Source of the DNA: Chitinophagaceae bacterium
GTDB taxonomy: Bacteria; Bacteroidota; Bacteroidia; Chitinophagales; Chitinophagaceae
Direction: 5' to 3'
NCBI GenBank assembly: GCA_023957155.1
Contig: JAMLHK010000002.1
Location: 186,001-250,000 of the forward strand
Length of the DNA stretch: 64,000 nt
The position numbers and the translations under genes were made by a program. The notes below the pieces were generated by a model. That model was given only the letters and a program-made list of their open reading frames with translations. It did not search any database and was not told the origin of the DNA. Shown here piece after piece: positions 23,422 to 32,706 of the stretch; positions within the stretch are counted from its first letter, which is position 1; the number at the start of each line of letters is the position of its first letter.

Positions 23422-24165
23422 CTATTTCAGTACTTCTTCCAGGAACAATAAGGTATGCTTCCATGCCCGCTTGGCCATCACTTCGTTATAATCGGGTGAT
23501 TGCGGATTGGTGAATGTATGCTTTGAATGGGCATAGGTAATGATTTGCCAGTCGGCTTTACCTTCGTTCATTTCTTTAATCAGATCATTCATGTTCTCCG
23601 GGGTTACACTCCCGTCTTCGGCAGGGTGCTCAATGAGTACCTTCGTGTGTATGGGTCCGTTAGCCCGGCCGGGGTCTTTCCCAAGTCCGCCATGAATGGA
23701 CACGACACCCTTTACGGAAAAATTGGCCCTTGCGGCTTCCAGCGCACCTGTACCGCCGAAGCAGTAGCCGATAACTGCGATTTGACCGGCGTTTGCACCG
23801 GATCTTTTCAATTGTGCCAGAGCTAAGGATATCCGGTGTTGATAAGCAGCGTAATCTTGTTTGTATTGCCCTGCTATTTTAGCGGCGGAAGTATTGTCTG
23901 CCGGAATATTCCCTTCACCATAAATGTCTGCAATAAAGGCAATATAGCCCTGCTTTTCCAGCGCAACAGCCGCATCTTTTGCTTCCTCGTCAATTCCTTT
24001 CCAGGCAGGAAGGATCAATACGCCCGGCAGCTTTTTACCGGTGTTTGAGGTTACCAGTCCGTTGAGCTTTTGCGAACCGTCATGGTAGACTACCGGTTTC
24101 AGTTGCTGCGCTTCGGCGAAGTTCAGTATACCCGTGATGGACATAAAGAGAAATATTTTTTTCAT
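23422..24165 (-). CDS. Exported dienelactone hydrolase family protein
   Basis: A 247-residue alpha/beta hydrolase when started at the second ATG (24165), which gives a normal signal peptide (MKKIFLFMSITGILNFAEA). The ATG at 24177 would add four residues. The nucleophile elbow is GYCFGGTG with a catalytic Cys, as in dienelactone hydrolases. The acid lies in the later EHPAEDGSVTPE region and the His in YAHSKHTFTNP. The lid region has DIYGEGNIPAD. The family opens lactone or ester rings; many bacterial members are of unknown substrate. It lies upstream of trmN6 on the same strand. Confidence 0.85.
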   Translation of the reverse strand: MKKIFLFMSITGILNFAEAQQLKPVVYHDGSQKLNGLVTSNTGKKLPGVLILPAWKGIDEEAKDAAVALEKQGYIAFIADIYGEGNIPADNTSAAKIAGQYKQDYAAYQHRISLALAQLKRSGANAGQIAVIGYCFGGTGALEAARANFSVKGVVSIHGGLGKDPGRANGPIHTKVLIEHPAEDGSVTPENMNDLIKEMNEGKADWQIITYAHSKHTFTNPQSPDYNEVMAKRAWKHTLLFLEEVLK

Positions 24166-24279
24166 CGTATGGCTCATTAATGCAGAAAATATAGTGTTAA
24201 GTTAAACTATAATATATAATTGACGTTCAACGACCTGTTGGTTCAACGTTATTTAATTCCGGGGGGAGCATAATGCAAA

Positions 24280-24320
24280 GATGCGGTCTGACCCTTCTCT
24301 CATCGGGTACCGGCCGCATC
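24280..24320 (-). repeat. Dispersed intergenic hairpin repeat, copy A
   Basis: A 41-base element with terminal arms GATGCGG and CCGCATC. Read on the minus strand it contains GCGGCCGGTACCCGATGAG and GGGTCAGACCGC, the same order as copies at 38411, 38493, 47045 and 61658. It lies between the end of lpdA and the start of the hydrolase gene, and could fold at the 3' end of the lpdA message. The only following T stretch is CTTT, so it is not a standard terminator. Confidence 0.6.
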
Positions 24321-24350
24321 TCTATATACTTGTAACTTACTGTTGTATCT

Positions 24351-25757
24351 TTATATGTCTATGGCTTCGCCATACGCCGCAGCGGTAGCTTCCTTAACGC
24401 CTTCGCTTATGGTAGGATGCGGATGAACGGCATTTAATATTTCATGATAGGTCGTTTCTAATTTACGGGCTACGGATACTTCAGCAATCAGCTCTGTTAC
24501 ATTGTAGCCAATCATGTGAGCGCCCAGTAACTCTCCGTATTTTGCATCGTATATGATTTTGATAAAACCATCCGTAGCACCGGCAGCAGTAGCCTTACCC
24601 GATGCCATTAACGGAAACTTACCGATCTTCAACTCATAGCCGGCATCTTTCGCTGCTTTTTCGGTATAGCCGATGGAAGCAATTTCGGGAGTGCTGTATG
24701 TACAACCCGGAATGTTATTGTAATCGAGTGGTTCGGGCAGGTGAGGGAATTTCTTTTCATTATAACCGATATGCTCTGCAGCATTGATACCTTCTTTTCC
24801 GGCAACATGGGCCAGCGCCTGTCCCGGGCTGCAATCGCCGATGGCATAAATCCCGGGTACATTGGTTTGCTGGTATTTATCTACTGTAATTTTTCCTTTT
24901 TCTGTTTTGATACCCAGTTGTTCTAACCCGATATTTTCAATATTCGCCACAATGCCGGCAGCGCTTAGCAGTATATCTGCTTCAAGTGTTATTTCTCCGC
25001 TGGCGGTTTTCACCTTAGCTTTTACGCCGTTACCGCTGGTATCGGCATGCGTTACCTCGCTGCCGGTATATATCGTTATTCCCTGTTTTTTAAACTGCTT
25101 TTCCAGTTCCTTTGAAATTTCTTCATCTTCTACGGGCACAACCCTGGGTAAAAATTCAACGATCGTTACTTTGGTACCCATGCTGTTGTAAAAATAAGCG
25201 AACTCCACGCCTATAGCGCCGCTGCCTACAACGATCATACTTTTGGGCTGTTGCGGAAGTGACATGGCTTCACGATATCCAACTATTTTTTTGCCATCAA
25301 TAGGCAGGCTGGGTAATTGGCGTGAACGGGCGCCTGTTGCGATGATGATATATTTGCCTTCCACCAATTGTGTTTTTCCATCGGCAGCGGTTACCTCAAT
25401 TTGTCCCTTTGTCTTCAGCTTTCCATATCCCATGATCACGTCAATCTTATTTTTCCTCATTAGGAATTGTACCCCCTTGCTCATTTTGTCGGCTACACCG
25501 CGACTGCGCTTAATAACAGCCTCGAAATTATGTTTAACATCGGTAGCTTCCAGCCCGTAATCTTTGCTGTGCTTCAGGGATTCGTATACCTGGGCACTTT
25601 TGAGTAATGCTTTGGTGGGAATGCATCCCCAGTTAAGACAAATGCCGCCCAGGCTTTCTTTTTCAATAATTGCTACCTTAAGTCCCAACTGTGAAGCCCG
25701 GATCGCTGCCGGGTATCCGCCCGGACCGCTGCCTAAAACAATTACATCGTATGCCAT
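24351..25757 (-). CDS. lpdA: Dihydrolipoyl dehydrogenase (E3)
   Basis: A 468-residue flavoprotein that reoxidises dihydrolipoamide on the 2-oxoacid dehydrogenase complexes with NAD+. The FAD-binding motif GSGPGG is at residues 9-14. The redox disulfide motif GGICLNWGCIPTK gives Cys40 and Cys45. The NAD-binding VVGSGAIGVEFA is near 180, and the C-terminal catalytic HPHPTISEG supplies the His-Glu pair. Length is typical. It is transcribed alone from a good promoter about 80-110 bases upstream. Other parts of the same system, pdhA and lipA, are elsewhere in the window. Confidence 0.97.
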   Translation of the reverse strand: MAYDVIVLGSGPGGYPAAIRASQLGLKVAIIEKESLGGICLNWGCIPTKALLKSAQVYESLKHSKDYGLEATDVKHNFEAVIKRSRGVADKMSKGVQFLMRKNKIDVIMGYGKLKTKGQIEVTAADGKTQLVEGKYIIIATGARSRQLPSLPIDGKKIVGYREAMSLPQQPKSMIVVGSGAIGVEFAYFYNSMGTKVTIVEFLPRVVPVEDEEISKELEKQFKKQGITIYTGSEVTHADTSGNGVKAKVKTASGEITLEADILLSAAGIVANIENIGLEQLGIKTEKGKITVDKYQQTNVPGIYAIGDCSPGQALAHVAGKEGINAAEHIGYNEKKFPHLPEPLDYNNIPGCTYSTPEIASIGYTEKAAKDAGYELKIGKFPLMASGKATAAGATDGFIKIIYDAKYGELLGAHMIGYNVTELIAEVSVARKLETTYHEILNAVHPHPTISEGVKEATAAAYGEAIDI

Positions 25758-25836
25758 AAATGATTACAGGTTTTATAAGAATGAACAGGTGCAACATGCA
25801 GATTATTGTACATAGTGCCAGCCTGAAATGAATGTG

Positions 25837-25867
25837 CAAAATTACTGTCAAAACGGCAAACTGCAAA
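25837..25867 (-). promoter_or_regulatory. Bacteroidota-type promoter of lpdA
   Basis: On the minus strand: TTTG (25867-25864), a 19-base spacer, and TAATTTTG (25844-25837). This predicts a start near 25830 and a leader of about 73 bases. The rest of the 340-base gap to the next gene holds that gene's terminator and nothing else evident. Confidence 0.65.
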
Positions 25868-26051
25868 AACGAGAAGTATTTAGCTCAATCCAATAAATAC
25901 GATCTAAGCAGTTATTGCTGCGGACCAGAGTCCGGAATAGAATTTCTAAAATTTAACCTTAGCCATAACCAAAAGTACTCAGACTGGAAAACCTGACAAT
26001 CATAAAAAGCGCTGTGGAATTGTGTGTAAGCAGTGTGCTGATAGTATTTAA

Positions 26052-26092
26052 TAAAAAAATCAGTCTGAATTTTTTAAATTCAGGACTGATTT
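26052..26092 (-). terminator. Terminator of the YD-repeat lipoprotein gene
   Basis: On the minus strand the stem AAATCAGTCCTGAATTT pairs with AATTCAGACTGATTT (one mismatch) and is followed by a T run. It starts within 10 bases of the stop codon at 26099-26101. Confidence 0.85.
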
Positions 26093-26098
26093 CTTATC

Positions 26099-26941
26099 TT
26101 ATTTACAACTGTATTCAATTTTTGATTGAGACATATCTGTGAAAAGAAACCTGTCATATACAGTAGAACTATAATCAAACTCCAAAGGTAATCCCTTACT
26201 GTTATATTTGACAGCGGGATAAGCATTATTGATACTATAATCTTTTGTTAGAAGCATCCATAATTTGTGCGTTCTTAGAAAGCTTACCTGATCATCGTAC
26301 TGTCTTCCGTCTGCAACTAAGTTTCCCTTTGTATCATAATTATATATATCAACGGAAGGATCCATGTTATAACTTTCATGCCAATAGTTAGTAGTTTTAA
26401 CTATCCTGTCTTTTGAGTCATAATCGTATATTGAAATTATCGTATACTGGCTGTTATCTGGAAAGCTTCCATCCCACTCCATAGGTTTAAGAGTACCAGG
26501 CTTATATATTTTATCTGTAAAAACAGTATCTCCTATCACTCTGTTATTATTATCGTAAATGAATTTACGCCATTCATGAGTGATTCTTAAATCGTTTGGT
26601 ATGTGAGGCCTGGGAATTATAAAGGTGTCGACATTTCCACTAATATACATGTCAATGCAATCAGTTAATCTGTTTTTATTATCATAAAAAAAATAAAAAT
26701 TGCCTTGTCCGGTAGAAGTCTCGTCAAATATTATGCTGTCAGGATTTCCAAGCTTATTGTAATAAATAGTCCCTGTTTTTTGTGGATAGTTTGAAGTAGA
26801 AGTGAACTTTGTAATTCTGCAATCCGGATGTGTGGCTCCGGGGTGCTTTAAAATATAATCCTGTAATTTTTTGCACCCTGAGAATAGTATAAGTAGAGAG
26901 AAGATAACCGTTTTTAAAAGAATAGCTTTTGACTTTTTCAT
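26099..26941 (-). CDS. YD-repeat-like lipoprotein of unknown function
   Basis: A 280-residue lipoprotein if started at the ATG ending at 26941; an upstream ATG at 26977 gives 12 extra residues that spoil the signal peptide. The lipobox is LFSGC (Cys23). The mature chain holds degenerate YD/RHS-like units, each a short beta hairpin: FYDNKNRLTDC, IYDNNNRVIGD, YDYDSKDRIVKTT, YNYDTKGNLVADG and KYNSKGLPLEFDY. This resembles DUF4595-type Bacteroidota lipoproteins. AT-rich relative to its neighbours. It is a monocistronic gene with its own terminator. Function unknown; a surface structural or binding role is inference. Confidence 0.7.
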   Translation of the reverse strand: MKKSKAILLKTVIFSLLILFSGCKKLQDYILKHPGATHPDCRITKFTSTSNYPQKTGTIYYNKLGNPDSIIFDETSTGQGNFYFFYDNKNRLTDCIDMYISGNVDTFIIPRPHIPNDLRITHEWRKFIYDNNNRVIGDTVFTDKIYKPGTLKPMEWDGSFPDNSQYTIISIYDYDSKDRIVKTTNYWHESYNMDPSVDIYNYDTKGNLVADGRQYDDQVSFLRTHKLWMLLTKDYSINNAYPAVKYNSKGLPLEFDYSSTVYDRFLFTDMSQSKIEYSCK

Positions 26942-27151
26942 TGTTAGTTGGTTTATAAGTTGAAATGTGAAAACCAAGGTAGCAAATATATTTGATATTA
27001 TAAATATATCTTATTTTGAAGTGTATGAAATGATTCCGAGGTATGTCCCTGACTTATAAAAATTGTTAATGATTTCCTCTTAATTTACTATGGTATAGGA
27101 AATCATAGTATATAACTGCAAACCGTAAACTCCCAAAACCAGAAATCAACT

Positions 27152-27179
27152 AATCAGAAATCAGAAATCAGAAATCAGA
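27152..27179 (+). repeat. Four tandem copies of the 7-mer AATCAGA
   Basis: Four exact head-to-tail copies of AATCAGA between 27152 and 27179. It lies in the 520-base gap that also contains the initiator tRNA and its terminator; no gene covers it. It could be a slippage-prone microsatellite with no coding consequence. Confidence 0.7.
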
Positions 27180-27232
27180 CTTTTGCCGAATCTGACTGCC
27201 CATAGCTGATAGCCTGCCAATTGTGTAGGAAA

Positions 27233-27258
27233 TAAAAAAGCCTCCGGATAGGAGGCCC
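27233..27258 (-). terminator. Terminator of initiator tRNA
   Basis: On the minus strand GCCTCC (27256-27251), a 5-base loop, GGAGGC (27245-27240), then TTTTTTATT. It follows the tRNA 3' end by about 8 bases. Confidence 0.85.
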
Positions 27259-27263
27259 TTTAG

Positions 27264-27335
<72 letters not shown>

Positions 27336-27473
27336 ATATAAAGTTAATAATATAAGTAGAACTTGTGTTTTCTTCCGCTGAAGAAACCTCATTTCTTTAA
27401 CTCAATAGTTAGAAGTGAGGAGGCGCAAAGGTAGGATGTTGTATTTAATCAGCCAAACATTTTTTGTTTCTAT

Positions 27474-27481
27474 TACCTTTG
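27474..27481 (+). promoter_or_regulatory. -7 element of era
   Basis: TACCTTTG, a full match to TAnnTTTG, 18 bases before the era ATG. The predicted start near 27487 gives a leader of about 12 bases. No TTTG is seen at the normal -33 spacing. Confidence 0.4.
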
Positions 27482-27499
27482 CAGGAATCTTTAACGCTG

Positions 27500-28366
27500 A
27501 TGAAAGTTGGATTCGTAAATATCTTTGGTAAACCGAATGCGGGCAAGAGTACTTTGCTTAATGCCCTGGTGGGAGAGAAGTTGGCGATCGTGTCACCCAA
27601 GGTACAGACTACCCGGCATCGCATTAAAGGTTTTTTAAACAGCAAAGATTACCAGGTTATTTTTTCCGATACGCCCGGTATTATAGAACCCCGGTATAAG
27701 CTTCATGAAAAGATGATGCGGGCGGTTAAGAGCGGGTTGGAAGATGCAGATCTTGCGTTGCTGCTGGTTGATGTGAATGAACATCCTGAAGAGGCGGACG
27801 CTGTTTTTAGCAGTCTTCGTTTGAAGGTGCCTGCTTTTGTGGTGTTGAATAAAACAGACCGGGCATCTCATGACAGCGTTAAACAGGTATCGGATTTTTT
27901 CAGCGCCAGGCCCTATTGTAAAAAAGTTATTGCTGTTTCAGCGCTGAAAAAGATTAATATTGACCGGTTGTTGGATGCCATACTTGAATTTTTACCCGAA
28001 GGAGAACCTTTTTACGCTGACGATGATCTGACGGACCTGCCCACCCGTTTTTTTGTAGGTGAAATGATACGTGAAAAGATATTCGATCTCTTTGAGGATG
28101 AAATTCCTTATCACGCTACGGTGATGGTAAAAGAATTTAAAGAAAAGACAAGTTTAATAAAAATATCGGCGGAGATTATCGTTCACCGGGAATCTCAGAA
28201 AGCTATTATTTTAGGTGAAAAAGGGAAGATGATCCGGCAGATCGGAATGGCTGCCCGGCAGGATATTGAACATTTTTTAAATAGTAAAGTATTCCTCGAA
28301 TTGTTCGTAAAAGTGCGCCCGAAGTGGAGAGATAATGAAGTGCATTTGAAGGAATACGGGTATTAA
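27500..28366 (+). CDS. era: GTPase Era, 30S ribosome assembly factor
   Basis: A 288-residue GTPase that binds 16S rRNA near its 3' end during small-subunit maturation. G1 is GKPNAGKS at residues 10-17. The switch region follows (VQTTRHRIKGF), G3 is DTPGI, and G4 is NKTD. The C-terminal KH domain includes KISAEIIVHRESQKAIILGEKG and ends VKVRPKWRDNE. The start is taken at 27500 because the open frame above it lies upstream of, or on, the predicted promoter. The related GTPase gene der follows on the same strand after 120 bases. Confidence 0.97.
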   Translation: MKVGFVNIFGKPNAGKSTLLNALVGEKLAIVSPKVQTTRHRIKGFLNSKDYQVIFSDTPGIIEPRYKLHEKMMRAVKSGLEDADLALLLVDVNEHPEEADAVFSSLRLKVPAFVVLNKTDRASHDSVKQVSDFFSARPYCKKVIAVSALKKINIDRLLDAILEFLPEGEPFYADDDLTDLPTRFFVGEMIREKIFDLFEDEIPYHATVMVKEFKEKTSLIKISAEIIVHRESQKAIILGEKGKMIRQIGMAARQDIEHFLNSKVFLELFVKVRPKWRDNEVHLKEYGY

Positions 28367-28422
28367 GTACAAGTTGTGATCTGTGCGGGGGCGGCGCCTG
28401 TATGTTGCAGGTTGCATGATAG

Positions 28423-28465
28423 CAGGCTACAGGGAATATTCCTGAAACAAGGACCCTGTAACCTG
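28423..28465 (+). repeat. Inverted repeat between era and der
   Basis: CAGGCTACAGGG (28423-28434) and CCCTGTAACCTG (28454-28465), 12-base arms with one mismatch and a 19-base loop. There is no T run after it, so it is not a standard terminator. It could be an mRNA hairpin separating era from der, or a dispersed repeat. Confidence 0.5.
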
Positions 28466-28485
28466 AAACTTGAAACGTGAATTTT

Positions 28486-29799
28486 ATGAGTTTTACAGTA
28501 GCAATAACAGGAAGACCCAATGTGGGCAAAAGCACTTTCTTTAACCGGATGCTTGAGGAACGGAAGGCTATCGTTGATAATGTTAGCGGCGTAACCCGCG
28601 ACAGGCAATATGGTGTGGGGGAATGGAATGGCAAGAGTTTCAATCTTATTGATACGGGCGGTTTTGTTCCGGATAGTGAGGATATTTTTGAAACAGAGAT
28701 CCGTAAGCAGGTGGTCATTGCCATACAGGAAGCTAACGCTGTTATATTTATGTGTGATGCCGCTACGGGAATTACTGCCCTGGATGAAGCGATGGCAGAT
28801 ATTTTACGCCAGTCCAAAAAGCCGGTATTCCTGGTAGTGAATAAGGTGGATAATCCTGAACGGATGCTGGACGCTACGGAGTTTTACAGTATGGGTTTTG
28901 ATCATATTTACTTTGTTTCCAGCATCAGTGGCAGTGGTACCGGCGAACTGCTGGATGAACTGGTTAAGCTGATTCCCGATACAACTGCAAATGAAGCGGA
29001 GGAAAACAGGGAGCTGCCGAAGTTTGCTATCATTGGCCAGCCGAATGTCGGAAAGTCATCATTGCTGAATGTTTTAATAGGAGAAGAAAGAACGATTGTC
29101 AGTGATATTGCCGGTACCACAAGAGATACGATTCATACCCACTATAATTTATTTCAGAAAGAATTTATCCTGATTGATACCGCCGGCATACGGAAAAAGA
29201 CCAAGGTGGAAGAAGACCTGGAGTTTTATTCTGTGATCCGGGCTATAAAAGCTATGGATGAGGCGGATATCTGTTTGTTATTACTGGATGCGGGTAAAGG
29301 CATTACCGCACAGGATATCAATATTTTTTCATTAGCAGTTCGGAAGGGAAAAGGAATTGTGTTGCTGGTAAATAAATGGGATCTGGTAGAGAAAGCAACG
29401 CATACCGCCAGGGATTACGAAAAAGAATTAAAGAACCGGTTAGCTCCTTTTACCGATGTGCCGGTATTGTTTATTTCCGTAAAAGATAAGCTGCGTATTT
29501 ATAAAGTCATAGAAGTAGCGTTGCAGGTTTATGAAAACCGCCGGCGTAAGATTGCAACTTCCCGGCTTAATGAAGTAATGCTCAAAGCAGTGGCATCGTA
29601 CCATGCGCCGGTAGTACGGGGTAACCCGATTAAAATCAAATATGTAACGCAATTGCCTACTGTTGTGCCCAGCTTTGCTTTTTTCTGTAATTATCCGGCT
29701 GATATCAAGCAGCCATACAAGAATTACCTGGAAAATCAACTCCGGGCAAATTTTAATTTTACCGGAGTGCCTGTACGGTTATTTTTCAGAAAAAAGTAA
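28486..29799 (+). CDS. der: GTPase Der (EngA), 50S ribosome assembly factor
   Basis: A 437-residue protein with two tandem GTPase domains and a C-terminal KH-like domain. The first G1 motif is GRPNVGKS at residues 9-16 with DTGGF and NKVD; the second is GQPNVGKS near 187 with DTAGI and NKWD. Both Walker motifs look intact. The ATG at 28486 is chosen; a GTG three codons upstream is possible. It acts in late assembly of the large ribosomal subunit. It follows era and converges with tsaD, 38 bases apart. Confidence 0.97.
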   Translation: MSFTVAITGRPNVGKSTFFNRMLEERKAIVDNVSGVTRDRQYGVGEWNGKSFNLIDTGGFVPDSEDIFETEIRKQVVIAIQEANAVIFMCDAATGITALDEAMADILRQSKKPVFLVVNKVDNPERMLDATEFYSMGFDHIYFVSSISGSGTGELLDELVKLIPDTTANEAEENRELPKFAIIGQPNVGKSSLLNVLIGEERTIVSDIAGTTRDTIHTHYNLFQKEFILIDTAGIRKKTKVEEDLEFYSVIRAIKAMDEADICLLLLDAGKGITAQDINIFSLAVRKGKGIVLLVNKWDLVEKATHTARDYEKELKNRLAPFTDVPVLFISVKDKLRIYKVIEVALQVYENRRRKIATSRLNEVMLKAVASYHAPVVRGNPIKIKYVTQLPTVVPSFAFFCNYPADIKQPYKNYLENQLRANFNFTGVPVRLFFRKK

Positions 29800-29837
29800 T
29801 AGCAGGGAAAGCAGGCTGTTGCGGCCATTGTCCATAA

Positions 29838-30896
29838 TTACCATACGGCTCTCGCATTCGCCGTTACTGACAAATCGGCAAAATTTCCTTCCAGGAATTT
29901 ATAATAGCCTGTAATGGCAATCATAGCGGCATTATCTGTGCAGTATTCAAATGCAGGTATATAGGTATTCCAGTTTTGTTTGGCGCCCATTTCTTCAAAT
30001 GCTTTTCTTAGTCCGCTGTTAGCGGAAACTCCGCCGGCAAGGCAAATATTTTTTACCCCGGTTAAAATGGCTGCTTTTTTCAGCTTATTCAGCAGAATAG
30101 AAACGATCCGGGCCTGTATGGAAGCGCATATATCGTCCAGGTTGTGGGTTATAAATGCTTTTCTTTCTTCTTCGCTGGCAAGAAAATTGTCTTTGAAAAC
30201 ATAGCTCTTTCCGGCATTTTGTAAAAAATACAGGATGGCTGTTTTAACCCCGCTGAAGCTAAAATTCAGCCCGGGTATCTGTGGTTCGGGAAACGAAAAT
30301 CTCGCTGGGTCTCCCGTTCGGGCGTATTTATCAATTAACGGTCCTCCGGGGTAGGGGAGTCCCAACAGCTTGGCCGATTTATCAAAGGCTTCCCCAGCTG
30401 CATCGTCTATGGTTTCACCGATTACTTCCATTTGCAATGGGGATTTGCACAATACGATTTGTGTATGTCCGCCACTGACGGTTAAGCATAAAAAGGGAAA
30501 TGCAGGTCTGGGATCGTCAATTAAATTGGAAAGTACGTGTGCCTGCATGTGATGGACGGTAATCAATGGCCTGCCTAATGCTAACGCCAGGGATTTGGCA
30601 AACTGGGCGCCCACCAGCAGTGAACCGATCAGTCCGGGTGATTGGGTAAATGCAATGGCATCAACGGACTGCAAGGCGTATCCTGCCTTTTGGATAGCCC
30701 CGTCCACCACCGGTACGATGTTCTGCATGTGCGCTCTTGAAGCCAGCTCTGGTACAACACCACCGTATTGTTCGTGTATTTTTTGTGACGCGATCAGATT
30801 AGATAGTATCCTGCCGTCAACACATATACTTGCTGAAGTTTCATCACAGGATGATTCTATAGCCAGGATGGAAATGCTGCCCGAAGCTTTTTGCAT
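29838..30896 (-). CDS. tsaD: tRNA N6-adenosine threonylcarbamoyltransferase TsaD
   Basis: A 352-residue ASKHA-fold metalloenzyme that transfers the threonylcarbamoyl group to A37 of ANN-decoding tRNAs. The N-terminal ILAIESSCDETSAS is diagnostic. The metal-binding HxxxH lies in VHHMQAHVL, followed by LTVSGGHTQIVL, and the C-terminal ICLAGGVSANSGLR contributes the phosphate loop. The ATG at 30896 is used; the open frame reaches a TTG two codons earlier. TATTTTTG, a -7 match, lies only 3 bases before the ATG, so if used the message would be leaderless. Confidence 0.96.
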   Translation of the reverse strand: MQKASGSISILAIESSCDETSASICVDGRILSNLIASQKIHEQYGGVVPELASRAHMQNIVPVVDGAIQKAGYALQSVDAIAFTQSPGLIGSLLVGAQFAKSLALALGRPLITVHHMQAHVLSNLIDDPRPAFPFLCLTVSGGHTQIVLCKSPLQMEVIGETIDDAAGEAFDKSAKLLGLPYPGGPLIDKYARTGDPARFSFPEPQIPGLNFSFSGVKTAILYFLQNAGKSYVFKDNFLASEEERKAFITHNLDDICASIQARIVSILLNKLKKAAILTGVKNICLAGGVSANSGLRKAFEEMGAKQNWNTYIPAFEYCTDNAAMIAITGYYKFLEGNFADLSVTANARAVW

Positions 30897-30946
30897 CTGC
30901 AAAAATAGCGGATAAACGCCGGTGTATGAAAAATGAAAAAATGAAG

Positions 30947-31255
30947 CTATTCGGAGAGGTAGCTGACGCCCTTTATATGTACCGGTAATGAGCCATCGTC
31001 CGAAACCAGCTTTGAAGAATCAATGGTATAGCAAATGATGATCTTCTGCCCTACAGCTAAAATGATATCATCGCTCATGGAAGAAGGGTGCAATGCCTTA
31101 CCCTCATCTGTTATTATGCTTATGCCTGCATCGGTAATAAGTGTTACCATGCCGGAAGCCTGGTTGTTGCAAACTATATGTTCTTTCTCCTTGGAAAAAA
31201 TAAAGAGGAGAAAAGAAGTAATGCCAAGGGACACTACGTATAAAAATTTTATCAT
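30947..31255 (-). CDS. Small unrecognised exported or membrane-anchored protein
   Basis: A 102-residue protein. Residues 1-21 are a hydrophobic segment (FLYVVSLGITSFLLFIF) that can serve as a signal peptide or membrane anchor. The remainder is a small beta-rich domain (GMVTLITDAGISIITDEGK; IILAVGQKIIICYTID). No family recognised. It lies 50 bases upstream of tsaD in the same direction, so it may be part of the same transcript. Confidence 0.5.
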   Translation of the reverse strand: MIKFLYVVSLGITSFLLFIFSKEKEHIVCNNQASGMVTLITDAGISIITDEGKALHPSSMSDDIILAVGQKIIICYTIDSSKLVSDDGSLPVHIKGVSYLSE

Positions 31256-31387
31256 AGGATAATTTTATGATAGTTTTAAAGTAGTCCTGCTTTGATAACG
31301 AATTAAGTGTACGTTTAGTATACGAAAAATGGTTGCCTCGCCTGATCCCTGACGGGTATTATTGATATATGATAATACGATAAGGTT

Positions 31388-32647
31388 TTATTTAGACCGG
31401 ATGGCGACAACGGGATCCATACGGGCGGCAATAGAAGCGGGTATGATACCTGCCAGAAGACCAATGCCTATACATATACTTATGGCGAGTACCAGGATAT
31501 TGTAGGAGATATAGACATTAAAATTTAGCGGTCCGCTTAATATCTTAGCCATTAGGAAAACCAATATCAGCCCTATTAAGCCCCCGATAATACATATAAA
31601 AGCAGACTCCAGCAGGAACTCTGATAAGATCGTTCTGCGTTTTGCCCCTACTGCTTTTTTTAATCCAATGATAGGTGTTCTTTCCCTTACCGTTACAAAC
31701 ATGATATTGGCAATGCCAAAGGCGCCCACTACCAGGCTGAGCAACCCGATAAGCCAGCCTCCCAGCTTAATGCTGGAAAATAACCCGGTAATGGCGTCAT
31801 TGAAATCACTTACCGCGTTTAAGGCGAAATCATCTTCCGTGCCCGGCTTTAAGCGGTGAATGGCCCGCAGGGCTCCCCGAAGCTCATCTTTAAAGGCGTC
31901 TGTAGTTACATTCGGCTTTCCCTGTACCATAATGGTTGGCCCTGATGACCGTTCCAGGAAAACAGTTCTGAAGAACCGGTAGGGGAAAATGAGACAGTTA
32001 TCAAAGTTCCAGCCACTTATCATCAAACTTTTCCCCTGCTTTTTAATAACACCAACAAGAATTATTCTTTTGTTCTTTACCGTTATGGTTTTACCCACTG
32101 CTCTTTCAGCCGAACCAAAAAGCTTTACGGCATTTTCGTAGCCTATCACCGCGTTAGCCGAACCTCGTTCCATATCCGACAAAGTGAGATATCTGCCGTA
32201 TTCTATCTCAAAAGGCTGAATGACATTAAAGTCTTCTGTTACCCCATACAGGGCAACATTCTGGATCATATCTTTCTCATATATTACATTTTGACCCTGT
32301 ACCTGGAGTGTAAATGCGATATGAGCTATGGCATCGGTTTTGGCCCGGATGAATCGCATTTCTTTAAATGTCGGACTGGGACGTTTTACATATTTCCACC
32401 AGGGATATTCGCCATTTGCTCCCCCCGTATATTCCCACTTATCAATATAGATCGTATTAGAGCCTAAGCTGTTAATGCCATCTTTTATATTTCTCTCAAG
32501 ACTGTCAACTGTAGTTAAAACGCCGATAATGCAAAAGATACCGATGGTTACTCCGAATAAGGAAAGGAAAGTGCGCAGTTTATTATTCCTTAATTCCTGC
32601 CAGGCTAACCGGAAACTGGCTGCTAATATCTGGAGTGTTTTGCGCAT
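31388..32647 (-). CDS. ABC transporter permease of the MacB/FtsX type
   Basis: A 419-residue inner-membrane protein with the MacB layout. A cytoplasmic N-terminus and first transmembrane helix (LFGVTIGIFCIIGVL, about 33-47) come first. A periplasmic MacB_PCD domain of about 230 residues follows, and the C-terminal FtsX domain has three helices (LLSLVVGAFGIANIMFVTV; FICIIGGLIGLILVFLM; ISICIGIGLLAGIIPA). The conserved MFVTVRERTPIIGLKKAVGAKRR loop couples to the ATPase. Such permeases work by mechanotransmission in efflux or lipoprotein-type systems. No ATPase gene is adjacent, so its partner must be encoded elsewhere. It is about 60 bases downstream of topA on the same strand. Confidence 0.88.
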   Translation of the reverse strand: MRKTLQILAASFRLAWQELRNNKLRTFLSLFGVTIGIFCIIGVLTTVDSLERNIKDGINSLGSNTIYIDKWEYTGGANGEYPWWKYVKRPSPTFKEMRFIRAKTDAIAHIAFTLQVQGQNVIYEKDMIQNVALYGVTEDFNVIQPFEIEYGRYLTLSDMERGSANAVIGYENAVKLFGSAERAVGKTITVKNKRIILVGVIKKQGKSLMISGWNFDNCLIFPYRFFRTVFLERSSGPTIMVQGKPNVTTDAFKDELRGALRAIHRLKPGTEDDFALNAVSDFNDAITGLFSSIKLGGWLIGLLSLVVGAFGIANIMFVTVRERTPIIGLKKAVGAKRRTILSEFLLESAFICIIGGLIGLILVFLMAKILSGPLNFNVYISYNILVLAISICIGIGLLAGIIPASIAARMDPVVAIRSK

Positions 32648-32706
32648 CGGTCAAAAATAATCACATTAACCCGAATCGGATACAAAATAAGGATAAACGG
32701 CAGGTA

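Noticed and set aside
27152-27179. Possible CRISPR-like repeat
   Set aside because: The four 7-base units are directly adjacent without spacers; it is a simple tandem repeat. No array with regular spacers and no cas gene was found anywhere in the window.
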